From positions 310,001 through 374,000 of the forward strand of contig NZ_WPIN01000002.1 of the NCBI RefSeq assembly GCF_009754945.1: a stretch of DNA of 64,000 nucleotides, in the 5' to 3' direction. Under the pieces are notes generated by a model that ran no database searches, was not told the origin of the DNA, and was given only the letters and a program-made list of their open reading frames with translations. Position 1 is the stretch's first letter. Every line of letters starts with the position of its first letter. This stretch comes from Spirosoma arboris (GTDB lineage: Bacteria > Bacteroidota > Bacteroidia > Cytophagales > Spirosomataceae). A program made the position numbers and the translations under genes. Below are positions 18,378 to 26,732 of this stretch, one piece after another.

Positions 18378-18490
18378 GCAAGCTCATGGGTTAAATTGCT
18401 TATTCATTAAACGTAAAGCTGGTATTGTAAGCTTATAAAAAACGTTGGCACTAACAGTACCAACGTTTCACCTAACCCATAAGAGCTCGC
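18378..18490. repeat. Palindromic element, copy 2 of an inverted pair
   Basis: Outer arms: GCAAGCTCATGGGTTAA (from 18378) and CCTAACCCATAAGAGCTCGC (to 18490). The inner right half has a perfect hairpin, AACGTTGGCACT against AGTACCAACGTT around AAC, with one wobble pair. Its right half is the inverted counterpart of the left half of copy 1 at 16.66 kb. The word TAACCCATAAG occurs again at 35.9 kb. Confidence 0.75.
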
Positions 18491-18649
18491 AAGCTAACAG
18501 TCCGAAAGCCTGCAATCAATACTAATTTAGTAATTAAATTATCTTAATGGTAACTTATTGATTATTTGGTAAGGCATTTGAGGAACAAAAAGATTAATGC
18601 GTATAGCACCAATGTTTGCTTTTGCATGCGTTGCTAACTTACCTACTAG

Positions 18650-21600
18650 TTACTCGAGCAAGACCATGATATCTTCTCTAGTAAGTGATTTCATGAAGTT
18701 TTCTTCGGTCGAAATCAGGCTTCCAGCAAGTTGCTGCTTCGCTCGTTGTAGTGATAGGATTTTTTCCTCAACAGTGTTTTTAGCGATGAATTTGTAAGTA
18801 AACACCGTTTTCTGCTGTCCAATACGGTGCGCCCGATCAACAGCCTGGGCTTCGATAGCCGGATTCCACCATGGGTCTAGAATGAACACATAATCAGCAG
18901 CTGTCAAATTATGACCCAACCCACCCGCTTTAAGGGAAATTAGAAATAATTTAACCGAATCGTCTGTTTGAAACAATTCAACCTGGCTCTGGCGGTCTGT
19001 CGTTGAACCATCCAAATACGCATATTTGATCTTTTTTTCTTTCAGATACTGCTGAACGACATTGAGATGCTTAATGAATTGACTAAATACCAGAACCTTA
19101 TGATTTTCAGTCATGGCACTCTCCAGCCGCATGAGCACGTCATCTAACTTGCCAGAATCACCTTCATAATCGGCATCGACCATCCGTGGATGGTTAGCAA
19201 TCTGCCGCAGTTTGGTTAGGCCCTGCAATACAATCATCTGCGACTTTGCCATGCCTTCTTCTTCAATATGTTCCAGAATCAGGTTCCGATAGTACGATTT
19301 AGCCTCCTCATATTGAGTTTCCTGGTCGGGTGTCATCTCACAATAAAGTACACTCTCTACTTTTTCGGGTAAATCAGTAGCTACCTGCGCCTTATTACGA
19401 CGAAGCATAAATGGCTTAATTAGACTATACAATCGCCCTGTTTTCGCATCGTCATGACGCTTCTCAATGGGTATCTGAAATTCGTTTCGAAAAAATGATT
19501 GATTTCCCAACAAGCCTGGGTTGATGAATGACATCTGCGACCAGAGGTCCAGCGTACTATTTTCAAGCGGGGTACCTGTTAGAATGAGTCGATAAGCCGT
19601 ATTGAGTTGCCTTACTGCTTTCGTAATGTGCGACGACGGATTTTTAATCGCCTGCGACTCATCCAGAATCACATAGTTAAACCGATAATTACTTAGCAAA
19701 TCAATGTCGATCCTAACAATACCATAGGATGTCAGAATCAGGTCATAATCATCAAATTGAGCGGTATTTTTATCTCGGTAAGTTCCGGTATAAACCATAA
19801 TCCGCAGGTCGGGTGTAAACTTACGAGCTTCTAGTTCCCAGTTATAGAGCAACGATGTAGGCATGACCAGCAAACTCGGTTCTATAATTCCGGCTTCTTT
19901 CTGCCCTTGTAGCATAGCCAGTGTCATAACGGTTTTTCCTAAACCCATATCGTCGGCTAAGCATCCACCAAAACGATATTGACGCAGGAAATTCATCCAG
20001 TCATAACCAGCCTGCTGATAAGGTCGCAACGTGCCATTGAACCGATAGGGCAATGGAAAGTGTTCAATTTCCTCAAAATCGCGCAACCGTTCGAGTTTAC
20101 GGCTCATCACTGTTGTGGCCAGATTATCACTTTCTAATTCCTGTACTAGCGCGAGATGATGCTTTTGCAGGACTAAACGTCCATCGGCAGCATCAGTCCC
20201 ATCAATGTGCTCCAGAAACCCGAAAAGTTCCGAATATTTTGTAAACCAAGCATCAGGAATAACGGCTACTTCTCCATTTGGAAGGGTGAATTCGTGCTTT
20301 TTATTCAGAATGAGCTTACGAAGCTTCAGGAATGGAATCTCAAATTCTCCAAAGCGAACATTGGCATAGATATCGAACCAATCTCGACTTTCCTGAATAG
20401 ACACATCGATACTCGAATAGCCCAGAAAATACCGTTTCGTATTCTGTGCATCCTGTCTGAGCAAAAAACCCGATTCCTGTAACTGCCTACCATGATTCGA
20501 TAGCCATGAAAAGGCGTCTATCTTTGGGAGAGCCAGTCGACCCTGGCGTAAATCCAAGCCTGTATCGCGTAGAAAAGCTAGTTTTTGTCGCTCCAGCCGC
20601 TGATCCCGGCGAATTTTGTGAAAAATATACTCGTCGTTTTTCTTTTCTAAACTCACATTAGCCGACGGCCCAAAATTGTCGAACCGGAAGACAAAATCAC
20701 CATATTGGAACGCCAGATCAAACATGATACGCTGGCCTTGTTCATCATCATTCGCCACCGTATCGACATCATTCGGCTCGGTCAGAAATAATGATGCAGG
20801 CACTGGGCGATTCGCCTGCACAACTTCTGAGACGGTTAAAACAGGCGTAGGTACCAGCACTTCTGACTTAATTTCGAACCCTTTAGGATATACGTCATAC
20901 GAAGCGATCAACTGCGCCACAAACCGTTCGTAATACTGCTGCTCAAGGTTTCGAGGAATAACAATATGATTTTTCGAAAAGAAAGGTCGTAGTTTTTTGC
21001 CATCTACGTTTTTGCTGAAATGATAGAGTCGATTTCCCACCATCATATAGGCCGGCTCATCGCAAATCATCAGAGCATCTTTAAACTGAAATTCGACACG
21101 CTCCGTTTCAGAGGTCTGACTACCCTCACCTGGACCAGTCTGGCGCGTCCCAATCGGATAACGAATGATAGGAAAATAGTGTGTCGAGTCGCTATTGCGA
21201 ATAAAGTGAAAATGAACCCGCGCCGGTTCAGGCATCCAGTTGATGGCTTGCCAGGCGGGGTTACCATCGTTACCCATAATATAAAATGGCTTGCCCGGCA
21301 GCAGAGCCATTATCTTCGCTTTAATGTTTTCCAGATAGGCCCCAATTGCCTCCTGAATAAGTTTATCACCCTTTTGCGAGTCATATATTTTCAGGAAAAA
21401 ATCAACAGCAGGCAGTTTACGGGTATTAAACTTTTTGACAATGGTATCCTGCTGAATGCTGTCGATGAGCTTAACTAGTTCAAAATCCCGTTCATCTAAT
21501 CCTTTGGCGAATTCGCCGACATTTTGGGTGGATAACGTTTGATTTTGAAGTGTCAATTCGCCCTTGCTATTACGTTGTACAACGAAAGCTTCGATCAAAT

Positions 21601-21667
21601 AGCCCAGAAACTCGTGATCCAGTAATGAATACACGATTTGAAACGGTTGTAAAGGCGAAACTTTCAT
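18650..21667 (-). CDS. SNF2-family DEAD/DEAH-box helicase
   Basis: About 1005 residues from the ATG at 21667 (MKVSPLQPFQIVYSLL); a further ATG 24 bases upstream is also in frame. The C-terminal half is a complete Swi2/Snf2 ATPase: CLADDMGLGKTVMTLAML (about 570-590), VILDESQAIKNPSS (the DEAH-box position reads DESQ), LTGTPLENSTLDLWSQM, then the second RecA domain with LISLKAGGLGHNLTAADYV and VDRAHRIGQQKTVFTYKFIA. The N-terminal 500 residues are less typical and may include a SNF2-associated bacterial domain. It is a double-stranded DNA translocase; the substrate is unknown. A good promoter lies about 170 bases upstream. Confidence 0.93.
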   Translation of the reverse strand: MKVSPLQPFQIVYSLLDHEFLGYLIEAFVVQRNSKGELTLQNQTLSTQNVGEFAKGLDERDFELVKLIDSIQQDTIVKKFNTRKLPAVDFFLKIYDSQKGDKLIQEAIGAYLENIKAKIMALLPGKPFYIMGNDGNPAWQAINWMPEPARVHFHFIRNSDSTHYFPIIRYPIGTRQTGPGEGSQTSETERVEFQFKDALMICDEPAYMMVGNRLYHFSKNVDGKKLRPFFSKNHIVIPRNLEQQYYERFVAQLIASYDVYPKGFEIKSEVLVPTPVLTVSEVVQANRPVPASLFLTEPNDVDTVANDDEQGQRIMFDLAFQYGDFVFRFDNFGPSANVSLEKKNDEYIFHKIRRDQRLERQKLAFLRDTGLDLRQGRLALPKIDAFSWLSNHGRQLQESGFLLRQDAQNTKRYFLGYSSIDVSIQESRDWFDIYANVRFGEFEIPFLKLRKLILNKKHEFTLPNGEVAVIPDAWFTKYSELFGFLEHIDGTDAADGRLVLQKHHLALVQELESDNLATTVMSRKLERLRDFEEIEHFPLPYRFNGTLRPYQQAGYDWMNFLRQYRFGGCLADDMGLGKTVMTLAMLQGQKEAGIIEPSLLVMPTSLLYNWELEARKFTPDLRIMVYTGTYRDKNTAQFDDYDLILTSYGIVRIDIDLLSNYRFNYVILDESQAIKNPSSHITKAVRQLNTAYRLILTGTPLENSTLDLWSQMSFINPGLLGNQSFFRNEFQIPIEKRHDDAKTGRLYSLIKPFMLRRNKAQVATDLPEKVESVLYCEMTPDQETQYEEAKSYYRNLILEHIEEEGMAKSQMIVLQGLTKLRQIANHPRMVDADYEGDSGKLDDVLMRLESAMTENHKVLVFSQFIKHLNVVQQYLKEKKIKYAYLDGSTTDRQSQVELFQTDDSVKLFLISLKAGGLGHNLTAADYVFILDPWWNPAIEAQAVDRAHRIGQQKTVFTYKFIAKNTVEEKILSLQRAKQQLAGSLISTEENFMKSLTREDIMVLLE

Positions 21668-21835
21668 GCGGATACGTCCTTCATTACCCATCTATTTTAG
21701 GATGAGCAGAACGACAGAAAAAGGTGAACAAGCTATTAGAAAAGGGTGGATGAACGCGTTAACAAACAGAACAAAAACAAAACAAAAGTCTTCATAATGA
21801 ATGATTTACATGAAGTTCGCATTTGTCAACGGTTT

Positions 21836-21865
21836 CAAATATACGAATCAATACAAAATGTACAA
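21836..21865 (-). promoter_or_regulatory. Bacteroidota-type promoter for the SNF2 helicase gene
   Basis: On the minus strand a TTG (21863-21865), a 19-base spacer and TATATTTG (21836-21843) match the -33/-7 consensus TTG-N17-23-TAnnTTTG. This gives a leader of roughly 140-160 bases before the helicase start. Confidence 0.7.
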
Positions 21866-22049
21866 GTAGGAATTTGGCAAAAATGATAAACCGTAAGCGT
21901 CAGGGTATGAAAGTTATTATCCGGCAGAAATCACCCTAACTATACCATTGCATTCTCCTTTACAGCGGCAATTAATAGCTGATTAAAGCATTTGCGTTAA
22001 CCAACTTTATCTGCCGTCGTTGGTTATCCTATGCATGACTAACAGACAT

Positions 22050-22541
22050 ATGGAAACGCAGCAACCAGCAATAGCATCACCTGTCTCAAAAGGTTTTTTT
22101 GAGCAATTTTCATCTGCAGTAACTAAAGCTACTGGTAGCTCAGCCGCTTTTATCATAGCCTTTTTTACGGTTATAATCTGGGCCATAACGGGGCCTATTT
22201 TTCACTATTCGGAGAACTGGCAATTGGTAATAAACACGGGCACTACAATCGTTACGTTTCTGATGGTCTTTTTGATTCAGAAAGCGCAGAATAAAGATTC
22301 AATGTCTGTGCAACTAAAACTTAATGAACTGATAGCAGCAACAAAGGGCGCCAGTAACCGATTAGTATCGGTCGAGAATCTGACTGAAGAAGAATTGCAG
22401 GTTTTACAAAAGCACTACCAAACAATGGCGGAGATAACCAAGCAGGCATCTGACCTGCGTCAGTCACACTCTGTAGAAGAAGCGATCAAAGACTCGGCCG
22501 AGAAATTAGAAGAGGATTTAGGAACTGGACACACACTGTAA
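22050..22541 (+). CDS. Low-affinity iron permease family protein
   Basis: 163 residues from METQQPAIASPV. Two membrane segments (AAFIIAFFTVIIWAITGPIF and VINTGTTIVTFLMVFLIQKA) are followed by QNKDSMSVQLKLNELIAATK, the signature of the low-affinity iron permease family (PF04120). The C-terminal third is charged and helical (EEELQVLQKHYQTMAEIT). Bacterial members are named after yeast Fet4 but are much shorter, and transport is unproven. In-frame ATG at 22035 and TTG at 22020 are possible earlier starts. A terminator follows after 19 bases. Confidence 0.85.
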   Translation: METQQPAIASPVSKGFFEQFSSAVTKATGSSAAFIIAFFTVIIWAITGPIFHYSENWQLVINTGTTIVTFLMVFLIQKAQNKDSMSVQLKLNELIAATKGASNRLVSVENLTEEELQVLQKHYQTMAEITKQASDLRQSHSVEEAIKDSAEKLEEDLGTGHTL

Positions 22542-22560
22542 TCGAATATCAAAGATTTAA

Positions 22561-22597
22561 AAACAAAAAAGCCCTGAAAATCAGGGCTTTTTTGTTT
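22561..22597. terminator. Bidirectional terminator between the permease gene and tRNA-Leu
   Basis: AAACAAAAAAGCCCTGA and TCAGGGCTTTTTTGTTT are perfect complements around AAA. It can end the plus-strand permease gene and the minus-strand tRNA transcript. Confidence 0.93.
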
Positions 22598-22604
22598 GAC
22601 TCAG

Positions 22605-22689
22605 TACCAGGAGCGGGAGTCGAACCCGCACGGGCTTGAGGCCCACAGGATTTTAAGTCCGGCGTGTCTACCGATTCCACCATCCCGGC
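22605..22689 (-). tRNA. tRNA-Leu (anticodon TAA)
   Basis: The reverse complement begins GCCGGGATGGTGGAATCGGT, has a long variable arm as in leucine tRNAs, the anticodon loop ACTTAAAAT with TAA, and the T-arm GGGTTCGACTCCC. The 85-base length fits class II. CCA is not encoded. Confidence 0.95.
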
Positions 22690-22751
22690 ATTCCATTACC
22701 GCCGAAGCGGGCATTTACAAAAAAAGCACCGGGTTCGGTGCCTCTTTGTAG

Positions 22752-22824
22752 AGCGAAAGACGGGGTTCGAACCCGCGACCTCGACCTTGGCAAGGTCGCG
22801 CTCTACCAGCTGAGCTACTTTCGC
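22752..22824 (-). tRNA. tRNA-Gly (anticodon GCC)
   Basis: The reverse complement begins GCGAAAGTAGCTCAGCTGGT, has the anticodon loop CTTGCCAAG with GCC, and the T-arm GCGGGTTCGAACCCCG. It is 73 bases long with a fully paired acceptor stem. It lies 62 bases upstream of tRNA-Leu and probably shares its transcript. Confidence 0.96.
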
Positions 22825-22862
22825 GTTTAACAATTTGCCACTCTTTCGGCGAATTGTGGATG

Positions 22863-22892
22863 CAAAATTAGGCTATTTTCTTCATTTGTCAA
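22863..22892 (-). promoter_or_regulatory. Bacteroidota-type promoter for the tRNA-Gly/tRNA-Leu unit
   Basis: On the minus strand TTG (22890-22892), a 19-base spacer and TAATTTTG (22863-22870) precede tRNA-Gly by about 40 bases. Both boxes and the spacing match the consensus. Confidence 0.8.
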
Positions 22893-22974
22893 GTCTTGTC
22901 CTGAAAAAAATTTCAGAAATCCTGTCTACATGGATGCCAAAATCTGATTATGAATGGATTAGCACTTGAGTTAT

Positions 22975-24696
22975 TTATAGCAGTGGCTCATTCACCTGTG
23001 TGTCGAACACCCCCGTTAGCACTTGTCCGTTACGCTTTACTTGCACCCAAATTCGATAATGCCCGGCGCGTGGAAATGCATATGGGAACTCGACCATATT
23101 GTTCGTTTTCATGGCGTGGGACATGCCCGGCATACTTGCGGCTAATAGCTTATTTTTTTCTGCTTCAGGTAATGTTTTTAGCTTAGCAATGTAGGTATTG
23201 ATGCTATCGCTGAATCGAGCAGGGTTGGGATAATGAAACGTTCGGGCGGTATCGGCAATACGATTTACGAGTGATCCTTCTGCCGCCATTGAATACGTTC
23301 CAACCGGATGCAGATGAATGTACACACTTCCGTCAGAGCGCAGGATAACCGCGTGACCACCCATGCCCAAGTATGGTTCGAGCGCTGTAGCTTTCCCCTG
23401 CGCATCAGCCACAGCGAATTTCAGTGAATACAGTTTTCCCGCTTCCAGAATTTGGCTCGGCTTATCCATCCAGATCATGGTAGAACCGTCAGCCAGTTTC
23501 GAGCTGGCACCAGGTTTACCACAAACTATCATATCATTGTCTAGATGCGGTATATTCACAGCGCTGGCTTTTACACCCATTGGCTCAGTTAAAAGCCAGC
23601 TATCATCAATGTCTGTTGGCTTGGCATTGGCAGCAGCTTCAGGGCTAGTTTTTAGGGCTGGAATCTCAACAGTATCGGTCAGGGTTTCAGCAAAACCGCT
23701 TCGATAAACCACATCAGTATACAGCAGATAGTTGCCCCCTGGCAGTGGCGGCAAAGCCGATTCATAATTCAGTGTATCCCGGCGGTTAGGGTGTAGATGA
23801 GCGAAAGCATCAAGCCCCGGCGTCCTGACTAAGAAAGCGTGCATCAGCTTGCCATGGTCAGGCAATACAAAACTAAAGAGTCGACGTGACCTCTGACCGC
23901 TTCCAAAACCCGTCGTATCAAATTGGATCGTGAGTTGACGCTGGGCGTTGGCAACATGGACTGATGTGTTAATACGCGTTGGCTGGTACAGTTGTTCATG
24001 ACGATAATCTTCAGCAGTACTCGTCCACCACGACCGCCATCCAGTTAAAATCAAACAGATAACGGCCAGACCAATCCCCATACCGACTAGTCTCTGCCGA
24101 CGGAGCGTTTCAGGGGCTTTCTGACCAGGTATTAGTACCCCATCCGAATTGCTGGCCCCAATGATGGTAACCAGCATAACGATCAACAACAGCCCCATAG
24201 CAGCCAATCCAAAACCGGTTCCATTGGGCATATCGCGCAAAGCCGTTGCCATCGCCACAACAGGTACAACAACCTGCTGTTTGCCATCGGGACCGTCGAT
24301 ACTCAATTCAATACTCGATGAACCAGAGTCCATTAGCCATAAGTCGCCTTCATAACGATTAGCGCCAATTGGGGTCAGGATGTCGTGCGTTGGGGCACCT
24401 TTATCACCTGAACGAAAATAAATAGGGCGCGCGCCAATACTGCTCACTCGACCTTGTTCTACAAAAACCGTTACAATAGCTGTACCCGGCACTACATCGG
24501 GGGGCTTTACACTAATTAGCAACTGGTACTTACCAACCTGTTTCTGCACAATCACGCCAGAGCTACCCACGTGGGCAGTAGCCAAAGGTGAAAGAGCAAA
24601 CGAGTAAAAGAGCGAAAAGAGAGATAGTACGAGCCATTTTGCTCGACCGGGGATTCGTGTATGGCTTGTTATTGGCTTCATTATGTAAAATTTCAT
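22975..24696 (-). CDS. Exported/membrane protein with metal-handling-like repeats, function unknown
   Basis: 573 residues (ATG at 24681 is an alternative start with a cleaner signal). A signal peptide ends near PLATAHVG. An Ig-like N-terminal domain follows (QLLISVKPPDVVPGTAIVTV), then two membrane segments (about 165-185 and 205-222). The long outer C-terminal region has two copies of a His-containing theme: DHGKLMHAFLVRTPGLDAFA with HLHP, and GMGGHAVILRSDGSVYIHLH. A Met/His-rich stretch SMPGMSHAMK lies near the C-terminus. Similar His/Met patterns occur in proteins near copper and heavy-metal genes, so copper handling is possible but unproven. It is 19 bases downstream of the gene at 24716-25909 and surely co-transcribed. 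Confidence 0.75.
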   Translation of the reverse strand: MKFYIMKPITSHTRIPGRAKWLVLSLFSLFYSFALSPLATAHVGSSGVIVQKQVGKYQLLISVKPPDVVPGTAIVTVFVEQGRVSSIGARPIYFRSGDKGAPTHDILTPIGANRYEGDLWLMDSGSSSIELSIDGPDGKQQVVVPVVAMATALRDMPNGTGFGLAAMGLLLIVMLVTIIGASNSDGVLIPGQKAPETLRRQRLVGMGIGLAVICLILTGWRSWWTSTAEDYRHEQLYQPTRINTSVHVANAQRQLTIQFDTTGFGSGQRSRRLFSFVLPDHGKLMHAFLVRTPGLDAFAHLHPNRRDTLNYESALPPLPGGNYLLYTDVVYRSGFAETLTDTVEIPALKTSPEAAANAKPTDIDDSWLLTEPMGVKASAVNIPHLDNDMIVCGKPGASSKLADGSTMIWMDKPSQILEAGKLYSLKFAVADAQGKATALEPYLGMGGHAVILRSDGSVYIHLHPVGTYSMAAEGSLVNRIADTARTFHYPNPARFSDSINTYIAKLKTLPEAEKNKLLAASMPGMSHAMKTNNMVEFPYAFPRAGHYRIWVQVKRNGQVLTGVFDTQVNEPLL

Positions 24697-24715
24697 GACG
24701 CTCTAACTTCGTTAC

Positions 24716-25909
24716 TTAGCGGGCTACCCGTTTCATCCAGTTACCCCAAAACAACCCAACTCTAGCCGAGAGGATGGCGTATAGCAATGCCTTTCCGAAA
24801 CCAATCGCGAAATCAGCTGGTGAGTAAACGCGCCAGGGCGGGAACACATACCTATATTCCCAGTCGGGTGGGCTGCCGTAGGTCCATGAGTACGACAAGA
24901 AAATGCCATTACGCGCATAAGGCGACGTCTGAAGAAACGTTCCAAATGGCCACTGAACGGCTAGTAGTACCAGCAAAAATGCGGTTCCTAACAAAGCCGC
25001 GAGTAGCCAGTCGTTCAATTTTCGACCCCTGCCAGCATTATCAAAGCGGTGCAGAATCAAGTCCATTACAAAACCTGGAATGACCAGCAGGGGTGGAAAA
25101 ACGAACGGTTGATAATGTGTGATCGGGTTCAATACCGGACCGAGTCGGGGAACAGCAGGAAAGTGTTGAATTACCCAGCTCGGTACCAGTAAAAAGAGCA
25201 TGAACAATCCCGAAATGGAGGTAATAGGCCAACGTAATAAAGATGCTCGCCCCATTGCAACCAAATAGAAAGGCAATGCAATGGCTGCTGTCGCGTAATA
25301 GGTTGTACTATGTGTATCGCCCCGCTCCATTGTCTCGGAGAATAAAGAGAAAAGCATGGTTAGCAGCAGGCCAGCTGCGATGGCAAACAACCATTTCAGG
25401 CGTGTGGAGGCAGTACTTATCAGATCTACTGGGTTCCGGTACTGGTTTTGCATCGCCAATACGCCAATAATAGCCCCGAACTGTAAAGTCATAATGCCAA
25501 CAGCCAGAATCGTGTGTGGAGGGGTTAGGATCTGAACATCAAGGCCGTAAGTATTATGCCACCAATCATCGAAAGGAGCTGATGTTAGCATTGCCAACGC
25601 GCCCCAAACGCAGAACATAGCGCCGAGTGGCCCATAAAAAACACCCCAGAAAGGAACTGCATTGGCACGGCCAGGGTGATTTTTATTGAGCGTCAGGTTT
25701 AGAATTTGGTAAGCAGAAAACAAACCTGCTACCAAACCACCTACGTAAATGACCATGTGAGGGGGAGCAAACAGTCCATCGCGTCCAATACTCATATGCC
25801 ACATAATGTCCCATAACAGGCCCATAATGACGCAAAACGACGCAAAGACAACCGCATAGATATAGATGGGTATATTTAATTTTTGGTCAGAAGAAGAAGC
25901 TGATGGCAT
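24716..25909 (-). CDS. Polytopic membrane protein with conserved His-rich loops, unrecognised family
   Basis: 397 residues with about ten hydrophobic segments. Histidines lie at segment edges in motif-like blocks: WDIMWHMSIGRDGLFAPPHM, DDWWHNTYGLDVQILTPPHT and LNPITHYQPFVFPP. The paired PPHM/PPHT blocks suggest an internal duplication with a metal or haem site. I do not recognise the family. The downstream partner is the His/Met-rich exported protein, so the two may form one membrane complex. Confidence 0.75.
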   Translation of the reverse strand: MPSASSSDQKLNIPIYIYAVVFASFCVIMGLLWDIMWHMSIGRDGLFAPPHMVIYVGGLVAGLFSAYQILNLTLNKNHPGRANAVPFWGVFYGPLGAMFCVWGALAMLTSAPFDDWWHNTYGLDVQILTPPHTILAVGIMTLQFGAIIGVLAMQNQYRNPVDLISTASTRLKWLFAIAAGLLLTMLFSLFSETMERGDTHSTTYYATAAIALPFYLVAMGRASLLRWPITSISGLFMLFLLVPSWVIQHFPAVPRLGPVLNPITHYQPFVFPPLLVIPGFVMDLILHRFDNAGRGRKLNDWLLAALLGTAFLLVLLAVQWPFGTFLQTSPYARNGIFLSYSWTYGSPPDWEYRYVFPPWRVYSPADFAIGFGKALLYAILSARVGLFWGNWMKRVAR

Positions 25910-26079
25910 AGATAAACAACGTGTGCTGGTGGGTGAATGATGTTGAAAAATACGAAAAGGTTGCCGAATAGCATGGAAAAGATCAGCTTACAACTTTTAC
26001 CCACTTGAGCCAATGGGACACTTATCCGTCGATTTATAGCGTTATTTGCACAACGGTGCGCATCTTAAAGCCAGATCGT

Positions 26080-26703
26080 ATGCTTTGTTTTGGTTCATCT
26101 ACAAGAATTTTGTCCTTTCTTGGTAAAGCACTTTTGCCGGTCCTTGTCCTGTTCATGAGCGGGTGTGTACCCGATTTTCTGCTATCAGACTCAGATTGGG
26201 TTGTTATTGAAGCCGGTGAGCACGAGCCAAGTCCCGCTCGTAAGTTTGGCTTACTCATCAGCCCCAGTGAAATATCGGCAACGGTTACCTTCGATAGTAG
26301 CTGCATCTATGATGTTGGTGCCGTTGATGCCGACGACTGGAATAAAGTAATTGGGGTAGGATTTGTAGGGGCCAAAGATCAGCCATTAGATGGGGTCGCT
26401 CCGCACCAGGTTGATGGCGCACGGGTAGGCTGGCGCTGGAACGCCCAACGACAACGCATTGACCTGGGTGCTTACATTTACGTGGAAGGGCAGCGCATTG
26501 ATTTTAAAGTGGCCGAAGTGGCCATCAATACGCCGACCAAAATGGTCATTAAGATCGACTACGACCGGAAGGTTTATCAGGTTCTGGGGGGCAAAACGGT
26601 ACCCTTCACCCACAACAAGTCATTTGCCTATAATACCGGACTCTATTTTGGAGGTACCAGTGTAGCTCCTCATCGAATACGGGTAAAAATCCAGGATTAT
26701 TAG
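26080..26703 (+). CDS. Putative lipoprotein, function unknown
   Basis: From the ATG at 26080 (MLCFGSSTRILSFLGKALLP) a signal sequence ends in the lipobox LFMSGC, so the protein is probably a lipoprotein of about 207 residues. The mature part is beta-rich (KFGLLISPSEISATVTFDSS, GWRWNAQRQRIDLGAYIYVE, FGGTSVAPHRIRVKIQDY) and looks like one beta-sandwich. It opens a same-strand run with an AraC regulator and two hydrolases. Confidence 0.75.
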   Translation: MLCFGSSTRILSFLGKALLPVLVLFMSGCVPDFLLSDSDWVVIEAGEHEPSPARKFGLLISPSEISATVTFDSSCIYDVGAVDADDWNKVIGVGFVGAKDQPLDGVAPHQVDGARVGWRWNAQRQRIDLGAYIYVEGQRIDFKVAEVAINTPTKMVIKIDYDRKVYQVLGGKTVPFTHNKSFAYNTGLYFGGTSVAPHRIRVKIQDY

Positions 26704-26732
26704 CCAGCATTCCATGTGTCGTATTCTATGGT

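Noticed and set aside
18378..18490. Palindromic element as an integron attC site
   Set aside because: GTTRRRY- and RYYYAAC-like words are present (GTTAAAT, ACCTAAC) but in the opposite order to attC, and no integrase or cassette array is seen.
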